From Pseudomonas marginalis (GTDB lineage: Bacteria; Pseudomonadota; Gammaproteobacteria; Pseudomonadales; Pseudomonadaceae): a DNA stretch of 64,000 nucleotides. The translations under genes and the position numbers were made by a program. The stretch spans positions 1,302,001-1,366,000 of the forward strand of contig NZ_FNSU01000001.1 of NCBI RefSeq assembly GCF_900105325.1, in the 5' to 3' direction. The stretch's first letter is position 1. Every line of letters begins with the position of its first letter. The notes under the pieces are model-generated. The model saw nothing but the letters and a program-made list of their open reading frames with translations, ran no database searches and was not told where the DNA came from. Positions 16,926 through 24,195 of this stretch are shown one piece after another.

Positions 16926-17948
16926 GTGCCCTGGACCCGCTTGAGTCTCGCCCTGTTGCTCGCCGCCAACAGTCTTGCCGCGCAGGCTCGCGACTATGCC
17001 TACAGCGATGCCCACCTGCATTACGTGGATTTCTTCCAGGAAACGGCGGGGATGGACACGTTGCTCAAGGCGATGGCAGAAAATCGCATCGAGCATGTCA
17101 TGATTTCCGGCATTCCCGTCGCAAAGAAATGGCACGAAGACGAGCCCAAGCGCCCGCGCTACTACACCGGTGATGACGCGGATGCCTATTGGTACAGCGC
17201 CACGGACGTGATTGTTGCCGCAGCGGTAAATAAACTGACACCTGAACAGCGCCAGCACTTTCATCCATTTCTGTCCGGCTTCAACCCCAATGACAAGAAT
17301 TCGGATGCCCATATCCAGCGCATGCTCGACCTCAACCCGGGGCTGTGGCAGGGCATCGGTGAAGTGTTTACCCGTCACGACGACCTTACCGCTCTCACAT
17401 CGGGGGATACCCCGCGCGCCAACAACGAGGCCATGACGCGTATCTATCACCTGGCGGCGGAAAACGACTTGCCGGTGATGCTGCACTCCAATATCACCTC
17501 CAAGCGCGAGCGTAACCCGCTGTACCTCGCCGAAGTGGAAGAGCCGCTGCGCAACCACCCGCACACCCGCTTTATCTGGGCTCACGCCGGCACCAGCAAG
17601 GAAATTCACCGCCACCAGGTGCAAATGGACTTTTTGCTACCCACCTTGAACCGTATGCTCGAGGCTTACCCCAACCTGTATATCGACCTGTCCTGGAGCA
17701 TGCTCACGCCGTACTTGCTGGATGATGGGGGCAAGCCTCGGCCGGAGTGGGTAACGCTGGTGGAGCGCTTCCCGGAGCGCTTTATGCTGGGTTCGGATGT
17801 CGTCGGGCGTTTCAACAAGCTGGGTGAGGAAATGCACCGCTTTGATGTCTTCCTGGATGCATTGCCTGAAGACGTTGCCCGCAAAGTGGCGAGGGACAAC
17901 TTCCTGGCCATCCTGCCTAAACCTCGCGGCGATGAGGGTGCGCGTTGA
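16926..17948 (+). CDS. Secreted amidohydrolase (amidohydro_2 family)
   Basis: This 340-residue protein starts with GTG at 16926, with GAGG 8 nt upstream. A signal peptide ends near LAAQA (residue 20), so it is probably periplasmic. The metal-binding motif DAHLHYVDFF, the mid-protein MLHSNIT and WAHAGTSKE segments and the late GSDVVG aspartate are those of the TIM-barrel amidohydrolases related to 2-pyrone-4,6-dicarboxylate hydrolase and aminocarboxymuconate decarboxylase. The substrate is unknown. The inserted IS begins 61 bp after its stop. Confidence 0.8.
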   Translation: MPWTRLSLALLLAANSLAAQARDYAYSDAHLHYVDFFQETAGMDTLLKAMAENRIEHVMISGIPVAKKWHEDEPKRPRYYTGDDADAYWYSATDVIVAAAVNKLTPEQRQHFHPFLSGFNPNDKNSDAHIQRMLDLNPGLWQGIGEVFTRHDDLTALTSGDTPRANNEAMTRIYHLAAENDLPVMLHSNITSKRERNPLYLAEVEEPLRNHPHTRFIWAHAGTSKEIHRHQVQMDFLLPTLNRMLEAYPNLYIDLSWSMLTPYLLDDGGKPRPEWVTLVERFPERFMLGSDVVGRFNKLGEEMHRFDVFLDALPEDVARKVARDNFLAILPKPRGDEGAR

Positions 17949-18042
17949 TATTGCGTTTTCGTCTCACGCAAATGCGGTTGCGGTCTCAAATCCCGTCGCC
18001 CATAAAAAAGGTTCATCACGGAATCCCGGGAAACACAGAAAC

Positions 18043-18105
18043 AAGAACGCCGATTTGATTGATGATGTTCGTGCGAGCAAACACATCTAAAAAACCGGCG
18101 TTCTT
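18043..18105 (+). promoter_or_regulatory. Inverted repeat abutting the transposase start
   Basis: AAGAACGCCG (18043-18052) and CGGCGTTCTT (18096-18105) are perfect inverse copies, and the second arm touches the transposase ATG at 18106. Transcripts entering the IS from outside would fold this hairpin over the ribosome binding region, a known way for IS elements to prevent translation from impinging transcription. Confidence 0.55.
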
Positions 18106-19311
18106 ATGCGTGATATTAATACTTTCCTTCCTTTTTGGGAGGGCTTTTCTGTCGTCACGATCAAGCCCGATGGTGACGCTCTAAAGATCGATCTGATTCC
18201 CCACGCCACCCGATTCCCTTCCTGCGGCGGCTGCCAAAAACCTTGTTCAACCACTCATGAGTATTGTGAGCGAACCGTTCGTGATCTGCCCATTCTCGGT
18301 CGCGCGGTGCGCCTCAGCATTTTGCTCAGGCGTGTTGGCTGCCGCGACTGTGGAAAACGCATGGAGGCCGTCAGTTGGCTGGATCGCTATGCCCGCATGA
18401 CGCGCCGCTTGGCCGAGGCGGTCATTCAGGCCTGCGAGCGCCTTCCCACCCTGCACGTGGCCCAGATGTTTGGACTGCATTGGGACACTGTTCGGTTGCT
18501 GGAGCGTCGAGCCTTGCAGGCGGTGTTGAGTGAGTTGCCGAAGGCGCAACCACGACGCCTGATCATGGACGAGTTCGCGTTATTCAAAGGTCATCGTTAC
18601 GCCAGCGTTGTGCTGGATGCCGATACACGACGAGTGCTGTGGATCGGTGAAGGCCGTAGCCGAGCGGCAGTCAGGCCGTTCTTCGAGGAACTGGGGCCGG
18701 AGGGCTGCGCTCGAATCGAAGCGGTGGCGATGGACATGAATACTGCTTTTGATCTGGAGGTTCGCCAGCATTGCCCGAAAGCGCGAGTGGTCTACGACCT
18801 TTTCCATGTGGTGGCCAAATATGGCCGAGAGGTGATTGATCGGGTCCGCGTCGACGAAGCTAATCGGCTGCGTCATAACAAGCCGGCTCGCAAGGTCATC
18901 AAGCAGGCACGATGGCTGTTGCTGCGTAACCCACAGAACCTGAAAACGCCGGAACAACAGGTCCATTTGCAGGATTTATTGGAGGCCAACCAATCGCTGA
19001 TGACAGTTTATTTGATGAAGGCTGAACTCAAAACGCTCTGGACACCGAGCACTGCCTGGACCTGGAGATCGGCCTGGAAGCAATGGCTGCGCCATGCATA
19101 TGAAAGCGAAATACCGGCTCTGATCCAGTTTGCCAAACGGCTAAAGGGTTATTGGCGGGGCATCGTCAGTCGGGTTCGCTGGCCGATGCACACCGGTCAG
19201 TTGGAAGGAATAAACAATCGAATAAAGGTCATCAAACGGATGGCGTACGGTTACCGGGATAGCGAATTCTTCTTCATGAAGATCAAGAGCGTCTTTCCCG
19301 GTAATCCGTGA
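18106..19311 (+). CDS. ISL3 family transposase
   Basis: This 401-residue transposase has an N-terminal zinc-ribbon-like region (CGGCQKPC near 40-47 and CRDCGK near 79-84), a helix-turn-helix region (TLHVAQMFGLHWDTVRLLERR), then the DDE catalytic domain: Asp in RRLIMDEFALFKGHRY, Asp in VAMDMNTAF and Glu in HTGQLEGINNRIKVIKRMAYGYRD. It is full length and uninterrupted. The last codons lie inside the right terminal repeat. Codon use is less GC-biased than the flanking fab genes, as expected of a mobile gene. Confidence 0.95.
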   Translation: MRDINTFLPFWEGFSVVTIKPDGDALKIDLIPHATRFPSCGGCQKPCSTTHEYCERTVRDLPILGRAVRLSILLRRVGCRDCGKRMEAVSWLDRYARMTRRLAEAVIQACERLPTLHVAQMFGLHWDTVRLLERRALQAVLSELPKAQPRRLIMDEFALFKGHRYASVVLDADTRRVLWIGEGRSRAAVRPFFEELGPEGCARIEAVAMDMNTAFDLEVRQHCPKARVVYDLFHVVAKYGREVIDRVRVDEANRLRHNKPARKVIKQARWLLLRNPQNLKTPEQQVHLQDLLEANQSLMTVYLMKAELKTLWTPSTAWTWRSAWKQWLRHAYESEIPALIQFAKRLKGYWRGIVSRVRWPMHTGQLEGINNRIKVIKRMAYGYRDSEFFFMKIKSVFPGNP

Positions 19312-19321
19312 TGAACCATAA

Positions 19322-19348
19322 AAAAGCCCCGAACCAGTCGGGGCTTTT
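19322..19348 (-). terminator. fabB terminator, probably bidirectional
   Basis: AAAAGCCCC and GGGGCTTTT pair around a GAACCAGTC loop, 21 bp beyond the fabB stop. The A-tract on its left served as the IS target. Before the insertion it would also have ended transcription from the amidohydrolase gene on the plus strand. Confidence 0.85.
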
Positions 19349-19369
19349 CATGTGATCAACCTGCGGGGC

Positions 19370-20590
19370 TCACTTACCCTGCCAGCGTTTCAGCACCAGG
19401 GTGGCGTTAGTGCCACCGAAGCCGAAGCTGTTGCTCATCACGGTGTCGACTTTGACGTTTTCAACCGTCTTGGTCAGGATCGGCATATCGGCGACGACTG
19501 GGTCGATCTCGTCGATGTTGGCCGAACCGGCCATGAAGTTGCCTTCCATCATCAGCAGGCAGTAGATCGCTTCGTGAACGCCGGCGGCGCCCAGGGAGTG
19601 ACCCGACAGGCTCTTGGTGGAGCTGATTTTCGGAGCCTTGTCGCCGAATACCGCGCGTACACCTTCCATTTCCTTGGCGTCGCCGACCGGAGTCGAGGTG
19701 CCGTGGGTGTTCAGGTAGTCGATCGGGGTATCCACGGTGGACATGGCCATCTGCATGCAACGGATGGCGCCTTCACCGCTTGGCGCAACCATGTCGTAGC
19801 CATCGGAAGTGGCGCCGTAGCCGACGATTTCCGCGTAGATCTTGGCGCCACGGGCCAGGGCGTGCTCCAGCTCCTCGACCACCACCATGCCGCCACCGCC
19901 GGCGATGACGAAACCGTCACGCTTGGCATCGTAGGCGCGGGAGGCCTTTTCCGGGGTTTCGTTGTACTGGGTGGACAGGGCGCCCATGGCGTCGAACAGG
20001 AACGACTGGCTCCAATGTTCTTCTTCGCCGCCGCCGGCGAACACGATGTCCTGCTTGCCCAGTTGGATCTGCTCGACGGCGGTACCGATGCAGTGTGCAC
20101 TGGTGGCGCATGCGGAGGAGATCGAGTAGTTCACGCCCTTGATCTGGAACGGCGTGGCCAGGCAGGCCGAAACGGTGCTGCCCATGGTCCGCGTGACACG
20201 GTACGGGCCAACGCGCTTCACGCCTTTTTCGCGCAGGATGTCCAGCGCTTCCATCTGGTTGAGGGTCGATGCGCCGCCGGAGCCGGCGATCAGGCCGGTG
20301 CGTACGTTCGATACCTGGTCTTCGCTCAGGCCGGAGTCGGCGATGGCGTCTTTCATGGCCAGGTAGGCATAGGCGGCAGCGTGGCCCACGAAGCGATAGA
20401 TCTTGCGATCGATCAGTTCTTCGAGGGGCAGGTCGATGGAGCCGGAAACCTGGCTACGCAGACCCATTTCGGCATATTCCGGGTTGAAGCGGATGCCAGG
20501 GCGACTTGCACGCAGGTTAGCGGTGACGGTCTCTTTGTCATTGCCCAGGCAAGAAACGATGCCCAGACCAGTGATAACGACGCGGCGCAT
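19370..20590 (-). CDS. fabB: 3-oxoacyl-ACP synthase I
   Basis: This 406-residue condensing enzyme elongates cis-3-decenoyl-ACP and is needed for unsaturated fatty acid synthesis. The Cys-His-His triad is seen in SSACATSAHCIG, YLNTHGTSTPVGD and SLSGHSLGAAG. Length and N-terminus (MRRVVITGLGIVSCLGND) match the family. It starts 11 bp after the fabA stop, so the two genes form the usual fabAB operon. Confidence 0.98.
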   Translation of the reverse strand: MRRVVITGLGIVSCLGNDKETVTANLRASRPGIRFNPEYAEMGLRSQVSGSIDLPLEELIDRKIYRFVGHAAAYAYLAMKDAIADSGLSEDQVSNVRTGLIAGSGGASTLNQMEALDILREKGVKRVGPYRVTRTMGSTVSACLATPFQIKGVNYSISSACATSAHCIGTAVEQIQLGKQDIVFAGGGEEEHWSQSFLFDAMGALSTQYNETPEKASRAYDAKRDGFVIAGGGGMVVVEELEHALARGAKIYAEIVGYGATSDGYDMVAPSGEGAIRCMQMAMSTVDTPIDYLNTHGTSTPVGDAKEMEGVRAVFGDKAPKISSTKSLSGHSLGAAGVHEAIYCLLMMEGNFMAGSANIDEIDPVVADMPILTKTVENVKVDTVMSNSFGFGGTNATLVLKRWQGK

Positions 20591-20601
20591 GCGGATAACC
20601 C

Positions 20602-21117
20602 TTAAAAGTTGTCAGTGGAAGTAAATACGCCGACCCGAAGGCCTTCGGCAGTATAGATCTCGCGACCGTCGACAGTCACCGAACCGTCGGCGATGGCCAG
20701 GTTCAGCTTGCCCTTGAGGACGCGCTTGATTTGAATGTTGTAGGTGACTTTCTTGGCGGTCGGCAGGACCTGGCCGAAGAACTTCACTTCGCCCGAACCC
20801 AGGGCGCGGCCACGGCCTGGCAGGCCTTGCCAGCCCAGGTAGAAGCCGACCAGTTGCCACATGGCGTCGAGGCCCAGGCAGCCAGGCATGACAGGGTCAC
20901 CTTCGAAGTGACAGGCGAAGAACCACAGGTCCGGGGTGATATCCAGCTCGGCGACCAATTCACCTTTGCCGTACTTGCCACCCTCTTCGCTGATATGGGT
21001 GATGCGATCCACCATCAGCATGTTCGGGGCGGGCAGTTGCGCGTTACCTGGGCCGAACAGCTCACCGCGACTGCAGCGCAGCAGGTCTTCCCGAGTAAAG
21101 GCGTTTTGTTTGGTCAT
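20602..21117 (-). CDS. fabA: 3-hydroxydecanoyl-ACP dehydratase/isomerase
   Basis: This 171-residue hotdog enzyme dehydrates 3-hydroxydecanoyl-ACP and isomerises the trans-2 product to cis-3, the branch point to unsaturated fatty acids. His70 in FFACHFEGDPVMPGC and Asp84 in LGLDAMWQ form the active site. GAGGAG precedes the ATG at 5-6 nt. It is the first gene of fabAB, with a candidate lipid-responsive operator about 135 bp upstream. Confidence 0.98.
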   Translation of the reverse strand: MTKQNAFTREDLLRCSRGELFGPGNAQLPAPNMLMVDRITHISEEGGKYGKGELVAELDITPDLWFFACHFEGDPVMPGCLGLDAMWQLVGFYLGWQGLPGRGRALGSGEVKFFGQVLPTAKKVTYNIQIKRVLKGKLNLAIADGSVTVDGREIYTAEGLRVGVFTSTDNF

Positions 21118-21250
21118 GCGAGCTCCTCAATAATCCCATGCGGCAGGGTAGGGCAAATCTTCCCGAACCGAATGAAGCGTTCATGCCTCATGTCGGCAGC
21201 CTACACATAGACTATTGCGTTGTAGTGAAAGTCACAGCGGCAAGGTGCTG

Positions 21251-21268
21251 AATGTACACTTGTTCACT
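21251..21268 (-). promoter_or_regulatory. Candidate FabR/DesT-type operator upstream of fabA
   Basis: AATGTACACTTGTTCACT (minus strand AGTGAACAAGTGTACATT) is an imperfect palindrome with 6 of 8 paired arm positions, resembling the FabR and DesT operators (AGYGnACAnnTGTnCRCT-like) that control fabA and fabB in gamma-proteobacteria. It lies 134 bp before the fabA ATG. The assignment rests on memory of those motifs and on position. Confidence 0.55.
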
Positions 21269-21366
21269 GAAATTTTAAACCGAGCCTGTTTATGGGCCCG
21301 TTCGGGTGCCTAAGACTGCCGCACTTTCGTCTTTCACGCCAGTCGGAGTTGGCTAGTGGCGCGCCG

Positions 21367-23268
21367 CTATTGCACCCAGCGCTGCAGGATTTGCTGCAGA
21401 TCCGTGCGTTTGAACGGCTTGGCCAGGTAATCGTTCATTCCAGCCGCAAGGCAGGCTTCCCGGTCGCCCTGCAAGGCGTTGGCCGTCAGGGCGATGATCG
21501 GCAGGTCGGCGCAGCCGGGCAGTTGGCGAATCTGCCGGGTGGCTTCATAACCGTCGATCAAGGGCAGGCGACAATCCATCAGGATCGCGGTGAATATCAG
21601 GCTCTCGGCACTGCGGATCGCCTCGGCGCCATCGGTGGCCAGGCTGACTTCAAAGCCCAGGCTGCGCAGCATGGCTTCGACCACGGCGCGGTTGACCGGA
21701 TTGTCCTCCACCAGCAACACATGGCGACCCTCGCCGGCGCTGTGCTTGCCCTCGGCATCCAGGGCGATCGACGGCTGGCTGTGGGGGTCGATGGCCAGCG
21801 GGATTTCCAGGGTAAACACCGAGCCACGGCCTTCTTCGCTCTGCGCGCGCAGCGTGCCACCCATGCGTTCGGCCAGGGTACGGGCGATGGGCAGCCCGAG
21901 ACCGGTACCGCCGTAACGTCTTGAAATGGAACTGTCGGCCTGCTGGAACGCATCGAACATCAATTCCAGGCGCTCGGCGGAAATCCCGATGCCGCTGTCA
22001 CGCACGGTGCAGGTGAACCACACCAACTCATGGTCGAGCACCTGCCAATGGGGCTCGACGCTGACGGTGCCGTATTCGGTGAACTTCAAGGCATTGCCGA
22101 TCAGGTTCACCAGGATCTGGCGGATCCGCGTCGGATCGCCCTGTACCCGCAGTGCGTCCATGCCGGGCGGGATCGGCAGCTTGAGCGCCAGCCCGCGCTG
22201 CTGGGCGCTGTGCTGGAAGGCCTGGGCGCAACTGTTGATCAGGTCGGCCAGGTTGAAGGGGATATGTTCCAGCTCCAGGGCCGCGCGTTCGATGCGCGAG
22301 AAGTCGAGAATGTCGTTGATCACCTTGAGCAAATGCTCGGTGGATTCGGAGGCCAGCGCCGCGTATTCGGTCTGTTCCTCGGTCATGTCGGTGGTTTCCA
22401 GCAGTTGTAGCATGCCCAGTACACCGTTCATCGGCGTGCGCAGTTCGTGGCTCATCATGGCCAGGAAGTCTGACTTGGCGTTGTTGGCCCGCTCGGCCTC
22501 TTCGCGGGTCTGGATCAACTGGGCCATGGCCTGCTGTTGTTCGCGGCTGGCCTGGTTGAGGCCTTCGGCGAGGTTGTTGATATGCCGCGACAGGTCGCCC
22601 AGCTCCGAGTCATCCACAATCGGCAGCGGCGTCTTGTAGTCGCCCTGCTGGATGGCCTTGACCGCATTGCCCATGGCGCTGATCGGTTGCGACAGGCTCG
22701 CCGCCAGGCGCCGGGCGAGCAGGAACGTAAACAGCAGGGCGAACAGCGCGAGGATACCGGCCTTGAACAGGATCTCCTGCTGGCGCTGGCTGAAGGCGTC
22801 ATTGGACATGCCGACGATCACCCGGCCCAGATAGTCCGCGCGGGGGGCCTTGGGTTCGTTAAGGTTGTCCTGGAAAAAGTCGTTGCCCAACTGGATATGC
22901 TGCAGGCGGATCGGCGCCTGGAACACTTTGACCGACAGCGCGCGGTCGTGTTTCTCCGCGGGTTGCTCGACGTACACCAGGATATTTTCGCTGCTGTCCT
23001 GAATCTCCAGGAAGCGCACATGGGGCGTGGCCAGCGTGGCGCGCAGCAGGCTGTCGAGCACATCGTTGTTGCCCGAGATCACCCCATATTCGGTGGCGGG
23101 TGCCAGTTGGTTGGCGATCAATTGGCCGGTGTGGTCCAGTTCCTGGCGCGGGTCCTGGATACGCACGAAGGTGAAGAAGCTGATCAACAGCAACGTCAGC
23201 AACAGCGCCGGGCCCAGGGTTATGAGCTGGGTGCGGGTATTGATGTCCCAACGACGACGCAAGGTCAT
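21367..23268 (-). CDS. Hybrid sensor histidine kinase with C-terminal receiver
   Basis: This 633-residue membrane kinase has TM1 at about 17-36, a periplasmic domain of about 130 residues, TM2 at about 168-186, a HAMP linker, a HisKA box AMMSHELRTPMNG with phospho-acceptor His274, an HATPase domain (LVNLIGNALKFTEYG, DSGIGIS, GGTGLGLPI) and a receiver domain with LLVEDN and phospho-acceptor Asp565 (AILMDCRLPLIDG). There is no Hpt or output domain, so the signal must pass to a partner encoded elsewhere. The start at 23268 overlaps the upstream gene's stop by 4 bp; a longer in-frame start at 23442 is rejected. It is the last gene of a TonB receptor-binding protein-kinase operon. Confidence 0.93.
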   Translation of the reverse strand: MTLRRRWDINTRTQLITLGPALLLTLLLISFFTFVRIQDPRQELDHTGQLIANQLAPATEYGVISGNNDVLDSLLRATLATPHVRFLEIQDSSENILVYVEQPAEKHDRALSVKVFQAPIRLQHIQLGNDFFQDNLNEPKAPRADYLGRVIVGMSNDAFSQRQQEILFKAGILALFALLFTFLLARRLAASLSQPISAMGNAVKAIQQGDYKTPLPIVDDSELGDLSRHINNLAEGLNQASREQQQAMAQLIQTREEAERANNAKSDFLAMMSHELRTPMNGVLGMLQLLETTDMTEEQTEYAALASESTEHLLKVINDILDFSRIERAALELEHIPFNLADLINSCAQAFQHSAQQRGLALKLPIPPGMDALRVQGDPTRIRQILVNLIGNALKFTEYGTVSVEPHWQVLDHELVWFTCTVRDSGIGISAERLELMFDAFQQADSSISRRYGGTGLGLPIARTLAERMGGTLRAQSEEGRGSVFTLEIPLAIDPHSQPSIALDAEGKHSAGEGRHVLLVEDNPVNRAVVEAMLRSLGFEVSLATDGAEAIRSAESLIFTAILMDCRLPLIDGYEATRQIRQLPGCADLPIIALTANALQGDREACLAAGMNDYLAKPFKRTDLQQILQRWVQ

Positions 23269-24194
23269 GGGCGTTTTTCTCCTTCGGCCATTCGGGCGGC
23301 GACGCTGGCTTCGTCCACCTGTTCGATGCCCAGTGAGCGTGCGACCTGCGCGTTGCCCACGACTTTGAAGTGGTCGGGGTACAGCGCGCGTGGCCAAGCG
23401 GCCGGCGGCTGGTCGAGCAAACGATCGAGTACCGCCAGCCAATCGTCCTGGTCGCTGTAGGTGCTGGCGAGGCTGCCGGCGCGCACAAACCCTGCATTGG
23501 GCCCGAACAGCGGCAATTGCTGGGCGTAGCTGCTCAGCAGCAGGTTTTTAGCGGTCTTCGGGTTGTACAGCTGCGGGTCATCGAGGCCGAGCAGCACGTC
23601 GCTGTTCCTGAACAGGGTTTGCAGCGGGCGACTGTCGTTAGTGTTGTCCCAGCGCTGCGGCACGATCTCCAACTCCAGGGACGCCGCGTGCTGGCGCAAT
23701 TCGGGCAGCAGGAATTCACTGTCGGTGCCGTAGAGCACACCGATGCGCCGTGCCTGGGGCAGGACGCTGCTGATCAGGCGCAGCTGCCGCTCCAGCGGCG
23801 GGTCGCTCCACAACAGGCTGACCCGCGCGTGCCGTGAGGCCTCCGGGCGCTGATGGGCTTGTAGCCGACTGATGCGCAGTACCAGCGTCGGCGGCCCTTG
23901 GGTATCCCGCAGGCGCCAGTCGAGGCCGGGCAGGTCGAGCAGGATCAGGCGCGTGCCGGCGGGCAGGTGGCTGGGTGCCGGCAAGGCCGCAAGGGACGTG
24001 AAGGTGACGCGGTCTTCGGGGCGTTGCCGGGCCAGCGCCTGGGTAAAGGCCTGCACCCCGGCGCCGTCTTCGGCGGCGGTCAGCAGGATCTCGGCGCTCC
24101 ACGCCGGTGCGCACAGCAACAGGCCGGCCAGCAGCCCGGCAAGTCGCCGCAACTTATAGATAAAGAAGGAGGTCATCCGTGACGAGTCGCCCAT
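23265..24194 (-). CDS. Periplasmic ABC-type substrate-binding protein without a transporter
   Basis: This protein of about 309 residues has a signal peptide (SFFIYKLRRLAGLLAGLLLCAPAWSAE) and a two-lobe fold resembling the ABC_sub_bind family: RLILLDLPGLDW, RRIGVLYGTDSEF, SDVLLGLDDPQLYNPKTAKNLLLSSYAQQLPLFGPNAGFVRAGSLAS. No permease or ATPase gene is adjacent; instead it lies between a TonB-dependent receptor and a hybrid kinase, so a ligand-sensing role is inferred. The start at 24194 has GGAG 8 nt upstream; ATG at 24176 is an alternative that removes six residues. Confidence 0.8.
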   Translation of the reverse strand: MGDSSRMTSFFIYKLRRLAGLLAGLLLCAPAWSAEILLTAAEDGAGVQAFTQALARQRPEDRVTFTSLAALPAPSHLPAGTRLILLDLPGLDWRLRDTQGPPTLVLRISRLQAHQRPEASRHARVSLLWSDPPLERQLRLISSVLPQARRIGVLYGTDSEFLLPELRQHAASLELEIVPQRWDNTNDSRPLQTLFRNSDVLLGLDDPQLYNPKTAKNLLLSSYAQQLPLFGPNAGFVRAGSLASTYSDQDDWLAVLDRLLDQPPAAWPRALYPDHFKVVGNAQVARSLGIEQVDEASVAARMAEGEKRP

Positions 24195-24195
24195 C

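Larger units (their letters stand above)
18010..19317 (+). mobile_element. Complete ISL3-family insertion sequence, 1308 bp
   Basis: The element is bounded by terminal inverted repeats: GGTTCATCACGGAATCCCGG... (18010-18033) and its complement ending at 19317 match at 22 of 24 positions. The 8-bp ATAAAAAA at 18002-18009 and 19318-19325 is a perfect target-site duplication, the size expected for ISL3. It encodes one intact transposase. Removing it restores a continuous A-tract leading into the fabB terminator stem. Intact repeats and duplication suggest a recent insertion. Confidence 0.93.

Noticed and set aside
19352..20605. 417-codon plus-strand frame opposite fabB
   Set aside because: It is an antisense shadow; FabB on the minus strand has its full catalytic triad and expected length.
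21118..21366. Small gene in the fabA/kinase interval
   Set aside because: The interval holds the fabA leader and operator-like palindrome; no frame has both a ribosome site and coding-like composition.
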